Positions 16,792-25,826 of a stretch of 64,000 nucleotides of DNA are shown piece by piece. This DNA is from CAIWHR01 sp963846855 (lineage in GTDB: Bacteria > Pseudomonadota > Gammaproteobacteria > Burkholderiales > Casimicrobiaceae). The notes beneath the pieces are model-generated. The model had not been told where the DNA came from and made no database searches. It saw only the letters and a program-made list of their open reading frames with translations. The DNA lies in NCBI GenBank assembly GCA_963846855.1, contig CAWJXK010000013.1, positions 40,240 to 104,239 of the forward strand. Reading direction: 5' to 3'. The translations under genes and the position numbers were made by a program. Each line of letters begins with the position of its first letter. Within the stretch, counting starts at the first letter, position 1.

Positions 16792-17871
16792 ATGAAACAC
16801 GACTTCAGCGAACTGCGGCTCGACAGGGTCACCCGCCGTTTCGCCGGCAGCGGCGGCAAGGCGTTCAATGCGCTGTCCGACATGACGCTGACGATTCGCC
16901 GCGGCGAGTTCATCGCGCTGCTCGGGCCGTCGGGATGCGGCAAATCGACCGCACTCAACTGCATCGCAGGACTGATGCCGCTTTCCGACGGCAGCATCTG
17001 GCTCGACGCCCAACGTATCGACACGTTGCCTCCGGAGAAGCGCGGCTTCGGCATGGTGTTCCAGAACTACGCGCTGTTCCCCCACATGAGCGTCGCCAAG
17101 AACGTGGGCTTCGGCCTCAGGATGCGCGGCATCGACGGGTCCGACGCTGAAGCGCGGGTTGCGCGCGCGCTGAAGCTCGTGCAGCTGACCGGGCAGGAGT
17201 CGAAGCTGCCCGGGCAGCTCTCCGGCGGCCAGCAGCAGCGCGTCGCCATCGCGCGCGCGATCGTCATCGAGCCGCCGCTCATCCTGATGGACGAGCCGCT
17301 GTCGAACCTCGATGCGAAGCTGCGCCTGGAGACGCGCTCGGAGATCCGCCGGATCCACCGTGAGCTCGACCGCACGACGATCTACGTGACGCACGATCAG
17401 GACGAGGCGCTGTCGCTCGCCGACCGGATCGTCGTCATCGAGGAAGGGCGCGTGCAGCAGGTCGCGGCGCCGTCCGAGGTCTACGCGCAGCCGGCAACGC
17501 TGGGCGTCGCCCGCTTCATGGGGTACCGCAACGTCATCACGCTCCCGGTCGAGCACGACGACGGCGCGCAGGTGACATTGGCCGGCGCCGGGCTGCGCCT
17601 CACCGGCCTGAAGAAGCAGCCTCTCGGCGGCGCCACGGCGTCGGTCGCGATCCGGCCGGAGGAGATCGTGGTCGGCGAGGGTGCCGACGGGATCAACGTG
17701 CTCGCAGGGTCCGTCGACAACGTCGAATACTGCGGGCGCGACTCGCTCGTCGACTTCGTCGCGGCCGACGGCAGCCGGCTGCATGTGCGCACGACCGCGC
17801 GCATCAGTGTCGGCGACGCGCTGCGCGTGCACGTCCCGGTCGAGCGCGCGCTCGTCTATCCGGCGGGCTGA
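16792..17871 (+). CDS. ABC transporter ATP-binding protein (PotA/FbpC type)
   Basis: 359 residues. Walker A GPSGCGKST, Q-loop FQNYALFPHMSV, signature LSGGQQQR, Walker B LILMDEPLSNLDA and the H-loop THDQDEA are all present in the first 240 residues. A C-terminal TOBE domain follows (VAIRPEEIVVGEG, then strands to the end), as in PotA/FbpC importers. The first permease gene starts 2 bp after its stop. It energises uptake with the two permeases that follow. Confidence 0.93.
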   Translation: MKHDFSELRLDRVTRRFAGSGGKAFNALSDMTLTIRRGEFIALLGPSGCGKSTALNCIAGLMPLSDGSIWLDAQRIDTLPPEKRGFGMVFQNYALFPHMSVAKNVGFGLRMRGIDGSDAEARVARALKLVQLTGQESKLPGQLSGGQQQRVAIARAIVIEPPLILMDEPLSNLDAKLRLETRSEIRRIHRELDRTTIYVTHDQDEALSLADRIVVIEEGRVQQVAAPSEVYAQPATLGVARFMGYRNVITLPVEHDDGAQVTLAGAGLRLTGLKKQPLGGATASVAIRPEEIVVGEGADGINVLAGSVDNVEYCGRDSLVDFVAADGSRLHVRTTARISVGDALRVHVPVERALVYPAG

Positions 17872-17873
17872 CG

Positions 17874-18755
17874 ATGGCGGTTGCCGCCTCCGGCCCAGCG
17901 CTCGCGCGGCCCGCATTCGACCGGGCCACTCTGCTGGTCGTGCCCGCGGCGGCGTTCATGCTGCTGTTGTTCGTCTACCCCTTCCTCTACGGTCTCTTCC
18001 TCTCGTTCGAGCCCAAGGACGCACTTACCATCGAGAATTACCGCCGGTTCTTCAGCGACGAGCGACTGTGGCCGACGATCTGGACAACGCTGCGGCTTGC
18101 ACTGCCGGTGACGATCATCAACGTGTTCATCGCGCTGCCGATCGCGTTCAAGATGCGCGTCAAGTCGCCGTACCAGCGCGCGATCACCACGGTGCTCGTG
18201 ATTCCGATCACACTCGGGACCGTGCTGATCGCGGAGGGCATGCTCACCTATTTCGGCCCCAAGGGCTGGCTCTCGCAGACGCTGCAGTTCCTCCACGTCT
18301 ACGACGGACCCATCCACCTGACGCACAACTACTGGGGCGTGCTGATCTCGCTCGTCGTCTCGGGCTTCCCCTTCGCGTTCCTGCTGATCCTGTCGTACAT
18401 CACCGGCATCGATCCGGTGCTCGCGCGCGCCGCGGCGACGCTCGGTGCCCCGCCCGGCGCGCAGTTCCGCCACATCTACTTGCCGCTGCTCGCGCCGGGT
18501 CTTGCGATGTGCTTCTGCCTCGCGTTCGTCCAGGCGTTCTCCGTCTTCCCGTCGGCCGTGCTGCTGGGAGCGCCGGCCGGGCCAACGCGCGTGATCTCGA
18601 TCGCTGCGTACGAGGCCGCATTCGAGCAGTACGACTACTCGCTCGCTTCGGCCGTTGCGATGATCATGGGCTTCGTCCAGCTCGTCATCGTCGCCGCGGT
18701 GCTCGCGCTGCGCAATGTGTTCTACCGCGGACCGGTCGTCAGCGGCAAGGGCTGA
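17874..18755 (+). CDS. ABC transporter permease 1 (PotB type)
   Basis: 293 residues with about six membrane helices, the first at residues 20-42. The cytoplasmic EAA-like loop reads ARAAATLGAPPGAQFRHIYLPLLAPG (about residues 183-208), the contact site for the ATPase. It starts directly after the ATPase stop, and the second permease gene follows within 4 bp. It is the first of two inner-membrane subunits of the importer. Confidence 0.92.
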   Translation: MAVAASGPALARPAFDRATLLVVPAAAFMLLLFVYPFLYGLFLSFEPKDALTIENYRRFFSDERLWPTIWTTLRLALPVTIINVFIALPIAFKMRVKSPYQRAITTVLVIPITLGTVLIAEGMLTYFGPKGWLSQTLQFLHVYDGPIHLTHNYWGVLISLVVSGFPFAFLLILSYITGIDPVLARAAATLGAPPGAQFRHIYLPLLAPGLAMCFCLAFVQAFSVFPSAVLLGAPAGPTRVISIAAYEAAFEQYDYSLASAVAMIMGFVQLVIVAAVLALRNVFYRGPVVSGKG

Positions 18756-18758
18756 GTC

Positions 18759-19619
18759 GTGACGTCGCAAACCGGAACGATCGACAAGCGCTGGCTCGAG
18801 ACGGCGTGGAGCTCCTTCCTCTGGGGGCTCACGATCGTGTTCGTCGTCAACATCGGACTCATGATCGCGGCCGTGGCGACGTCGTCGTTCGCTCGGCGCT
18901 GGCTCGGCACTTTCCTGCCCGAGGGCTGGACGACGACCTGGTACACGGCCGCATGGAAGGAATTCCAGCTGGGCTCGGTGCTCTGGGTCACGGTCGAGGT
19001 GGTCTTCGCGGTCGTATTCCTCGCGCTCCTGATCGGCGTGCCCGCCGCCTACTCGCTGGCCCGGCGGAACTTCGTCGGCAAGCGCGCGCTCGTGCTCCTG
19101 TTCCTGCTACCGCTGATGGTCCCGCCGATCACCTATGGGATCCCGCTCGCCACCGTGCTCTACAAAGTGCAGTTGGCCGGGACCATCTGGGGCGTGATCC
19201 TCGCGAACCTGATCCCGGCCGCACCGTTCGTGATTCTCGTGATGACGCCGTTCATCGAGCAGATCGATCCGAACCTCGAATCCGCGGCGCGCGTCTTCGG
19301 CGCGAGCACGCCACGGATGTTCTGGCACGTGCTCGTGCCGCTCCTCGCTCCCGGCATCCTCGCCGCGTCGCTCCTCGTCCTCGTGCGCACGATCGCGCTC
19401 TTCGAGCTCACCTTCCTGACGGCGGGCCCGGACTCGCAGACGCTCGTCGTGGCGCTCTACTACGCGGTGTTCGCCGCGGGCGTGCGCGCGCCGCAATCGG
19501 TCGATGCGATGGCGATGATCTACATGGCGGTGACGCTCGTGTGGCTGCTGCTCGCACTGCGCTTCGTCAACCCGACGCAACTCGTGAGCCGCGTCAAAGA
19601 GCATCCGCGCGCCGCCTGA
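18759..19619 (+). CDS. ABC transporter permease 2 (PotC type)
   Basis: 286 residues from GTG. There are about six membrane helices. The EAA loop is ESAARVFGASTPRMFWHVLVPLLAPG (about residues 169-194). It ends 4 bp before the UxuB-like gene, tying the importer to uronate catabolism. The pair plus ATPase and binding protein form a complete importer. Confidence 0.92.
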   Translation: MTSQTGTIDKRWLETAWSSFLWGLTIVFVVNIGLMIAAVATSSFARRWLGTFLPEGWTTTWYTAAWKEFQLGSVLWVTVEVVFAVVFLALLIGVPAAYSLARRNFVGKRALVLLFLLPLMVPPITYGIPLATVLYKVQLAGTIWGVILANLIPAAPFVILVMTPFIEQIDPNLESAARVFGASTPRMFWHVLVPLLAPGILAASLLVLVRTIALFELTFLTAGPDSQTLVVALYYAVFAAGVRAPQSVDAMAMIYMAVTLVWLLLALRFVNPTQLVSRVKEHPRAA

Positions 19620-19622
19620 CGG

Positions 19623-21098
19623 ATGGAATCGCTCTCGCTCGCCGCGCTCGCCGGGCTTCCGGCAGACGTGGCCCGTCCCGGCTATGACATCAAGGCGCTT
19701 CGCGTCGGCATCGTGCATCTCGGGCTCGGCGCCTTCCACCGCGCGCACCAGGCGATCTACACCGACGGCGTGCTGCAGCGCGACCCGCACTGGGGCATCT
19801 GCGGCGTCAGCCTCAAGACGCCGCACGCGACGCGCGCGCTGACGGCGCAGGACGGGCTCTACACGGCGCTCGAGAAGGACACGACCGGCACGAGGGTGCG
19901 CGTCGTCGGCGCGTTGCGCGAAGCGCTCTTCCTCGGGACCGAGCGTGACCGCGTGCTCGCGCGAATGGCCGATCCCGCCGTGCACGTCGTCACGCTGACG
20001 GTCACGGAGAAGGGTTACTGCCACGATCCGGCGACCGGAGCGCTCGACCTTCACCATCCGGACATCGTGCGCGACCTCGCGCAGCCCGGCGCGGCGATGA
20101 GCGCGCCCGGATTCATCGTGGCGGCGCTCGACGCACGTCGGCGGGCCGCCGGGGGCGCGCTGACGGTGGTCTGCTGCGACAACCTTCCGCACAATGGGCG
20201 GGTCGTCGCGGGGATCGTGACTGCATTTGCGCGCGCCGCCGATCCCGTACTGGCGGACTGGATCGGACGCAACGTCGCGTTTCCCTCGACGATGGTCGAT
20301 CGCATCGTGCCGGCGACGACGCCGGCCGACGTCGCCGAAGCGGCGCGCCGCACCGGATACACGGACGCCGCGCCGGTGGTGTTCGAGCCGTTCCGGCAGT
20401 GGGTGATCGAGGATCGCTTCGCCGCTCCGCGGCCTGCGTGGGAGGACGACGGCGCGCAGCTCGTCGCGGACGTCGCGCCGTTCGAGACGATGAAGCTGCG
20501 CCTGCTCAACGGCAGCCACTCGACGCTCGCCTATCTCGGATTTCTCGCGGGACACGAGTTCATCTGGCAGGCGTCGTCCGATCCCCTGCTCGCGCGCCTC
20601 GTCGAGCGTCAGATGGCGGAGGAGATCGCGCCAACGCTCGCCGCGCCGGCGGGCGTCGACCTGGACTCATACTGCGCGCAGCTGATCGTGCGCTTTCGCA
20701 ACCCGGCGCTGCCGCACCGGACGCAGCAGATCGCGATGGACGGCTCGCAGAAGCTTCCGCAGCGCCTCCTCGGCACCGTGCGCGACCGGCTTGCCGGCGG
20801 CGCTTCCATCCGTCACCTCGCGCTCGCCGTCGCGGGGTGGATCCGTTATGCAAGCGGCACCGACGAGCAGGGCCGCCCGATCCCGGTCTCGGACCCGCTC
20901 GCCGACGAATTCAGGCGCATTGTCGCGGCGAGCGGGGGCGATGCGTCGGGGATCGCTTCGGGATTCCTCGAACTGCGCGCCGTGTTCGGCGACCTGGTCG
21001 CGCATGCGCCGTTTCGCGCGGCGGTCACGCACAATGTCGTCGCGCTGTTCCGTGACGGCGTGCGCAAGACGCTCAACGAGCATCTCACGAAAGGCTGA
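19623..21098 (+). CDS. uxuB: Mannitol dehydrogenase-family oxidoreductase, probable fructuronate reductase
   Basis: 491 residues, the normal length of long-chain mannitol dehydrogenases. The NAD site is VGIVHLGLGAFHRAHQA near residue 28; the middle holds CCDNLPHNG and FPSTMVDRIVP; the catalytic stretch is KLRLLNGSHSTLAYLG near residue 290 with the conserved Lys, Asn and His. The family includes UxuB, tagaturonate reductase and mannitol dehydrogenase. Adjacent uxaC favours fructuronate to mannonate reduction. No UxuA mannonate dehydratase is in the window. Confidence 0.83.
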   Translation: MESLSLAALAGLPADVARPGYDIKALRVGIVHLGLGAFHRAHQAIYTDGVLQRDPHWGICGVSLKTPHATRALTAQDGLYTALEKDTTGTRVRVVGALREALFLGTERDRVLARMADPAVHVVTLTVTEKGYCHDPATGALDLHHPDIVRDLAQPGAAMSAPGFIVAALDARRRAAGGALTVVCCDNLPHNGRVVAGIVTAFARAADPVLADWIGRNVAFPSTMVDRIVPATTPADVAEAARRTGYTDAAPVVFEPFRQWVIEDRFAAPRPAWEDDGAQLVADVAPFETMKLRLLNGSHSTLAYLGFLAGHEFIWQASSDPLLARLVERQMAEEIAPTLAAPAGVDLDSYCAQLIVRFRNPALPHRTQQIAMDGSQKLPQRLLGTVRDRLAGGASIRHLALAVAGWIRYASGTDEQGRPIPVSDPLADEFRRIVAASGGDASGIASGFLELRAVFGDLVAHAPFRAAVTHNVVALFRDGVRKTLNEHLTKG

Positions 21099-21101
21099 AC
21101 G

Positions 21102-22520
21102 ATGGCCCGGATTCCCCTCGTGCTCCACCCCGACCGGCTGTTTCCACCGGACCCGGCGACGCGCGATCTCGCGCGCCGGCTCTACGCGACGGTGAAGGAT
21201 CTTCCGATCGTGAGCCCGCACGGGCACACCGATCCGCAATGGTTCGCCGACAATGCGCCGTTCGCGAACGCCAGCGCGCTCTTCATCACGCCGGACCACT
21301 ACGTGTTCCGGATGCTCTACAGCCAAGGCGTGCCGCTGCCGGACCTCGGCATTCCGCGGCGTGACGGCGGCGCCGTCGAGCAGGACGCACGCAGGATCTG
21401 GCGCACGTTCGCCGAGCGTTTTCACTTGTTCCACGGCACGCCGACGCGGATCTGGCTCGATCACGCGTTCGCGACCGTGTTCGGCGTCGACGAGCGACTC
21501 ACGGCCGATTCGGCCGACCGCGTCTTCGACCGCATCAACGCCTGCCTCGCCGAGCCCGCCTTCCTGCCGCGCGCGCTGTTCGAGCGCTTCAACATCGAGG
21601 TGCTGGCCACCACCGAATCGCCGCTCGATCCGCTGGCTCACCACGCCAAGATCCGGGCGAGCGGATGGAAGGGTCATGTCGTGACGGCGTACCGTCCGGA
21701 TCCCGTCGTCGACCCCGAGTTCGACGGTTTCCGCGACAACGTTCACGCGCTCGGTGCGCTTTCGGGGGAGAACACTTCGACGTGGGGCGGCTACCTCGCC
21801 GCGCACCGGCAGCGCCGCGTGTTCTTCAAGTCGATGGGCGCGACGTCGACCGACCATGGCCATCCGACGGCGACGACGTGCGATCTCCCCGAATCGGCAT
21901 GCCAGCGCCTGCTCGACCGTGCGCTCTCGGGTACTGCGAGCCCCGACGAGACGGAGCAGTTCCGCGGGCAGATGCTGACCGAGATGGCGAGGATGAGCCT
22001 CGACGACGGCCTCGTGATGCAGATCCATCCCGGGAGCTTCCGCAATCACAATCCGGTCATCTTCCGCGACTACGGGCGGGACAAGGGCGCCGACATTCCA
22101 ACGCGCACCGATTACGTGCGCGCGCTGAAGCCGCTGCTCGACCGCTTCGGCAACGAGCGCAATCTTTCGGTGATCCTGTTCACGCTCGACGAAACCGTTT
22201 ACGCGCGCGAGCTGGCGCCGCTCGCGGGTCACTACCCCGTTCTGAAGCTGGGTCCCGCGTGGTGGTTTAACGACAGTCCCGAGGGGATGCTGCGCTTCCG
22301 CGAGCAGACGACGGAGACCGCGGGATTCCACAACACGGTGGGCTTCAACGACGACACGCGCGCATTCATGTCGATTCCGGCGCGGCACGATGTCGCGCGC
22401 CGCATCGACTGCCGCTTTCTCGCCACCCTCGCGCGGGAGCACCGGATCGACGAGGACGAGGCGTTCGAGCTCGCGCCGGAGCTCGCGTATGGCCTCGCCA
22501 AGCGTGCGTACCGGCTGTGA
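21102..22520 (+). CDS. uxaC: Uronate isomerase (glucuronate/galacturonate isomerase)
   Basis: 472 residues, typical of UxaC in the amidohydrolase superfamily. The metal site HGHTDPQWF follows LPIVSPH near residue 35; IHPGSFRNHNP and the late GFNDDTRAFMSIPARHDVARR segment are family signatures. It converts D-glucuronate to D-fructuronate and D-galacturonate to D-tagaturonate, feeding the dehydrogenase encoded 3 bp upstream. It closes the uronate operon. Confidence 0.95.
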   Translation: MARIPLVLHPDRLFPPDPATRDLARRLYATVKDLPIVSPHGHTDPQWFADNAPFANASALFITPDHYVFRMLYSQGVPLPDLGIPRRDGGAVEQDARRIWRTFAERFHLFHGTPTRIWLDHAFATVFGVDERLTADSADRVFDRINACLAEPAFLPRALFERFNIEVLATTESPLDPLAHHAKIRASGWKGHVVTAYRPDPVVDPEFDGFRDNVHALGALSGENTSTWGGYLAAHRQRRVFFKSMGATSTDHGHPTATTCDLPESACQRLLDRALSGTASPDETEQFRGQMLTEMARMSLDDGLVMQIHPGSFRNHNPVIFRDYGRDKGADIPTRTDYVRALKPLLDRFGNERNLSVILFTLDETVYARELAPLAGHYPVLKLGPAWWFNDSPEGMLRFREQTTETAGFHNTVGFNDDTRAFMSIPARHDVARRIDCRFLATLAREHRIDEDEAFELAPELAYGLAKRAYRL

Positions 22521-22649
22521 GCCGACGGCCATTTGGGAGATGAAGCGCGACACGGCGGCCTTCCGCGGATGCGAGCGGCGTCGTATCATCGGCCTCTATC
22601 GCGGCGCCGGACCATCGCCGCCGCGCGACCGACCCGACGGATCGACCGA

Positions 22650-23348
22650 ATGCTCACGCTGCGCAAGGCCTCCGACCGCGGCCATGCCGACCATGGCTGG
22701 CTCGACTCGCATCACAGCTTCTCGTTCGCCGATTACCACGATCCCGCGCACATGGGGTTCGGCGCGCTGCGCGTCATCAACGAGGACCGTGTGCAGCCGG
22801 GCAAGGGCTTCGGCACGCATGGTCACCGCGACATGGAGATCCTGAGCTACGTGCTCGAAGGCGAGCTCGAGCACAAGGACAACATGGGCAACGGATCCGT
22901 GATCGTTCCCGGCGACGTGCAGCGGATGAGCGCCGGACGCGGCGTGCTCCACAGCGAATACAACCCGTCGCGTACAAACCCCGTCCACTTCCTCCAGATC
23001 TGGATCGAGCCTGCGCAGCGCGGCATCGATCCCGGTTACGAGCAGACCCGCGTCGAGCCGTCGCAAATGCGCGGGCGCCTGCGGCTCATCGCGTCGCCCG
23101 ACGGGGCGCAGGGCTCGGTTACGATCCACCGGAACGCGTCGGTCTACGCCGCGCTCATCGACGGTGCCGAGACCGCGCGGCACGATCTCGCGCCCGGCCG
23201 ACGCGCCTATGTCCACGTCGCTCGCGGCAGCGTGCGCGTGAACGGTAACGAGCTCGCGTCAGGGGACGCGGCGAAGATCACCGGAGAGGCGGGCGTCACG
23301 CTCGACGGTGGCCGCGACGCCGAAGTGCTGTTGTTCGACCTCGATTAG
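22650..23348 (+). CDS. Pirin-family protein (bicupin)
   Basis: 232 residues. The N-terminal cupin carries the metal ligands in KGFGTHGHRDMEILSYVLEGELEH (His, His, Glu or His); HSFSFADYHDP near residue 23 and SAGRGVLHSEYN near residue 95 are pirin signatures. Some bacterial pirins have quercetin 2,3-dioxygenase activity; others are regulatory. The in-vivo role is unknown. The ATG was chosen because homologues begin close to LRKASDRGHADHGWLDSHHSF. It is followed 9 bp later by a DoxX gene. Confidence 0.9.
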   Translation: MLTLRKASDRGHADHGWLDSHHSFSFADYHDPAHMGFGALRVINEDRVQPGKGFGTHGHRDMEILSYVLEGELEHKDNMGNGSVIVPGDVQRMSAGRGVLHSEYNPSRTNPVHFLQIWIEPAQRGIDPGYEQTRVEPSQMRGRLRLIASPDGAQGSVTIHRNASVYAALIDGAETARHDLAPGRRAYVHVARGSVRVNGNELASGDAAKITGEAGVTLDGGRDAEVLLFDLD

Positions 23349-23357
23349 GAGACCGGC

Positions 23358-23756
23358 ATGGAATCACGGAACGATGTCGTCGCCCTGGCTGGGCGCGTGC
23401 TGCTGGCGTTTATGTTCGTCTACGCGGGCTGGGGCAAGCTCACCGGCTTCGCCGGCACGGTCGTCTTTGTCGCGAGCGCGCACGTTCCGATGCCCGACGT
23501 CGCGACGGCCGTCGCCCTCGTCGTCGAGCTCGGCGGAGGGCTGATGCTGGCACTCGGATGGAAGGCGCGCTGGGCCGCGCTGGCGCTCGCGGGCTTCACG
23601 GTGCTCGCGTCAATTCTCTTCCACGATTTCTGGAACAAGGCCGGACCGGAGCTGATGACCAATCAGATCTTCTTCTTCAAAAACATCTCCGTGATCGGCG
23701 GCATGCTGATGGTGTTCGCGTTCGGGCCCGGGCGGCTCAGTCTCGACAAGGGCTGA
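23358..23756 (+). CDS. DoxX-family membrane protein
   Basis: 132 residues, with TAGGAG ahead of the ATG. Four hydrophobic segments; the first contains LAGRVLLAFMFVYAGWGKLTG, the DoxX hallmark, and the third GGGLMLALGWKARWAAL. DoxX/YphA proteins are small inner-membrane proteins often linked to redox or thiol stress. The pirin-DoxX pairing is common in proteobacteria and suggests co-expression. Confidence 0.88.
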   Translation: MESRNDVVALAGRVLLAFMFVYAGWGKLTGFAGTVVFVASAHVPMPDVATAVALVVELGGGLMLALGWKARWAALALAGFTVLASILFHDFWNKAGPELMTNQIFFFKNISVIGGMLMVFAFGPGRLSLDKG

Positions 23757-23800
23757 CCGCGTCGCGCAGTCGGCGGTACTGCGGCAGGGGCGCGACGTGG

Positions 23801-24598
23801 CTACCCGCGTCGCACCACGTCGTGATTGGGGCGATCGGAGACGATCCGCCCGTCGACCAGCTCGACGATCCGGTCGCAGCGCCTTGCCAGGCGTGGATCA
23901 TGCGTCACGATCAGGAATGTCGTTGCGCCCGTCGCGTTGACGCTGCGCATCAGGTCGAAGACCGCATCGGCGTTCTCGGTGTCGAGATTGCCGCTGGGCT
24001 CGTCGGCCAACACTAGCGCGGGATTCATTGCAAGAGCGCGCGCGATGGCGACACGTTGCTGTTGCCCGCCGGAAATGTCACTTGCCTTGTGGTCGCGCCA
24101 TGGCGAGAGGCCGACCTTGTCGAGCAGCAGCGCGGCGGCGTCGCGCATCGGCGCGTCGATCCGCCCGCGGGCGGCGAGCATCGGCATCATCACGTTTTCC
24201 AGCGCGGTGAATGCCGGCAGCAAGTGGTGGTACTGGAAGATAAAGCCGATCGCGCGGCCGCGCAGCCGGGTCGCGTCGATCTCGGAAAGCGCGCCGGCAT
24301 CCTGCCCCGTGATGAACAGGCGACCAGCGCCGGGTCGGTCAAGCAATCCGATGAGATTCAGCAGAGTCGTCTTGCCCGATCCCGAGGGCCCGATCAGCGC
24401 GACGAATTCGCCGCGCTGCAACGTGAGGTCGATCCCGTGCAGCACCTCGGTTTCGACCGGCGTTCCCACACCGTAGGACTTGCGCACGCCGTCGAGGCGC
24501 AGCGTCGCGGCGGCCGGCGCGGCCTCCCTCCCGGCCGACCGAAGGCATGCCTGCGCCACGTCGGGAGGCAGCGAACGAATTTCGGCATGGTGGCCCAT
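23801..24598 (-). CDS. ABC transporter ATP-binding protein, LolD/MacB type
   Basis: 265 residues. Walker A GPSGSGKTT, Q-loop FQYHHLLPAFTALENV, signature ISGGQQQR, Walker B VLADEPSGNLD and H-loop THDPRLA are clear. The DEPSGNLDTEN and EIDATRLRG segments are typical of LolD/MacB/FtsE exporters. It starts 1 bp after the stop of the FtsX-type permease gene, with the adaptor gene further upstream, so the three form a MacAB-like tripartite export unit with ATPase and permease on separate chains. The start was set at an internal ATG abutting the permease gene. Confidence 0.9.
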   Translation of the reverse strand: MGHHAEIRSLPPDVAQACLRSAGREAAPAAATLRLDGVRKSYGVGTPVETEVLHGIDLTLQRGEFVALIGPSGSGKTTLLNLIGLLDRPGAGRLFITGQDAGALSEIDATRLRGRAIGFIFQYHHLLPAFTALENVMMPMLAARGRIDAPMRDAAALLLDKVGLSPWRDHKASDISGGQQQRVAIARALAMNPALVLADEPSGNLDTENADAVFDLMRSVNATGATTFLIVTHDPRLARRCDRIVELVDGRIVSDRPNHDVVRRG

Positions 24599-24599
24599 C

Positions 24600-25826
24600 T
24601 CAGCCTCGGATTGCCACGGCGGGATCCAGCTTGGCCGCGCGCCGCGCGGGCACGACGGCGGCGAGAATGCCAAGGATCGTTGCCGCGATACAGGCGATGA
24701 CGAAAAGCGACGGCTCGATGACGACGATGAACAGCGGCGTCCCGTCCGGGTTCTTCGCGACGCCGCGCCACAGCAGGAGGAATCCCCAGGCGAGCAGCGA
24801 CCCGGCGAGCGATCCCGCGAGCGCCATCATGCCGCCCTGAATCAGGAACAGGCGCAACACCTGGGCGCGCGCTGTGCCCATCGCGCGCAGAATCCCGATC
24901 TCCTTGGACTTCTGCACGACCGACACGACCAGCACACTGGAGATGCCGAGTGCCACGGTCAGGCCGACAAAAATGCGAATCAGCGTATTGGCGAGGATCT
25001 GGGCCGCCATTGCGCTGAAGAACTGGGCGTTGGTCTTGACCCAGCTGTCGACCTTGAGGTCGGTGTCGGCACGGATAGTCTGCGCGATGGTCTCGGCGGC
25101 GAACGGATCGCGCACCTTGACCTCGAGGCTGGAGGCTCCGCCTGCCAGGTCGAGCAGGTTCTGCGCCGAGCGGAAGGCGATGTACACGTTGCGCTCGTTG
25201 ACGCCCTTGTTGCCGAAATCGAAGAGTCCGATCACTGTGAACGTCGATGTGGTCTCGCCGGCGGTCGCGAGCCGCAGCTTGTCGCCGACGTTGGCGCCGA
25301 GGTCCTTCGCGAGCTCGGTGCCGATGATGATGTCGAGCGGCCCGACGTTCTGTCGCCCCGCAATGATCTTGTCCGGAAGCGCAATCACGTCGAAGTACGT
25401 CTCGGTCTCGATCCCGGTGATTGTCACCGACTTGGTCGCGTCGCCGCGCACCGCGAATCCGGGGCCGGAGACGATCGGCGTCAGCGCGGTCACTTCGGGA
25501 ATCTGCATGACTTCTGAGCGTACCTTCTGCCACTGATCGACCGATCGCAGCTGCTGCGAGCGCGGCTGCACCTGCGCGGCGATCGAGGACGCGTCACCTT
25601 TGCGCAGTTGCCGCGCGGCCTGGTCGGGCGGCTGTATCGAAATCGGCGCCTGATAGTTGAGCGTGCGCCGGACGATGTTGGCCTGCATCCCGGCCAGCAG
25701 TGCCGACATGAAGATGATGACGCCGGCGCCGAGTGCCACGCCGAAGATGATGAGCAGCGTCTGCGTGCGGCCTTCGCGCATGAAGCGGATGGCGACGATC
25801 CATTCGAAGAACGCGAGCGGGTTCAC
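24600..25826 (-). CDS. ABC transporter permease, FtsX/LolE type
   Basis: 408 residues from GTG. One membrane helix near residues 22-46, a large periplasmic MacB-like domain (about 50-275), then three helices in the FtsX core (GLTVALGISSVLVVSVVQKSKEIGILRAMGTARAQVL near residue 285, two more to the end). This is the mechanotransmission layout of MacB/LolCE. It overlaps the adaptor gene by 4 bp. Confidence 0.9.
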   Translation of the reverse strand: MNPLAFFEWIVAIRFMREGRTQTLLIIFGVALGAGVIIFMSALLAGMQANIVRRTLNYQAPISIQPPDQAARQLRKGDASSIAAQVQPRSQQLRSVDQWQKVRSEVMQIPEVTALTPIVSGPGFAVRGDATKSVTITGIETETYFDVIALPDKIIAGRQNVGPLDIIIGTELAKDLGANVGDKLRLATAGETTSTFTVIGLFDFGNKGVNERNVYIAFRSAQNLLDLAGGASSLEVKVRDPFAAETIAQTIRADTDLKVDSWVKTNAQFFSAMAAQILANTLIRIFVGLTVALGISSVLVVSVVQKSKEIGILRAMGTARAQVLRLFLIQGGMMALAGSLAGSLLAWGFLLLWRGVAKNPDGTPLFIVVIEPSLFVIACIAATILGILAAVVPARRAAKLDPAVAIRG

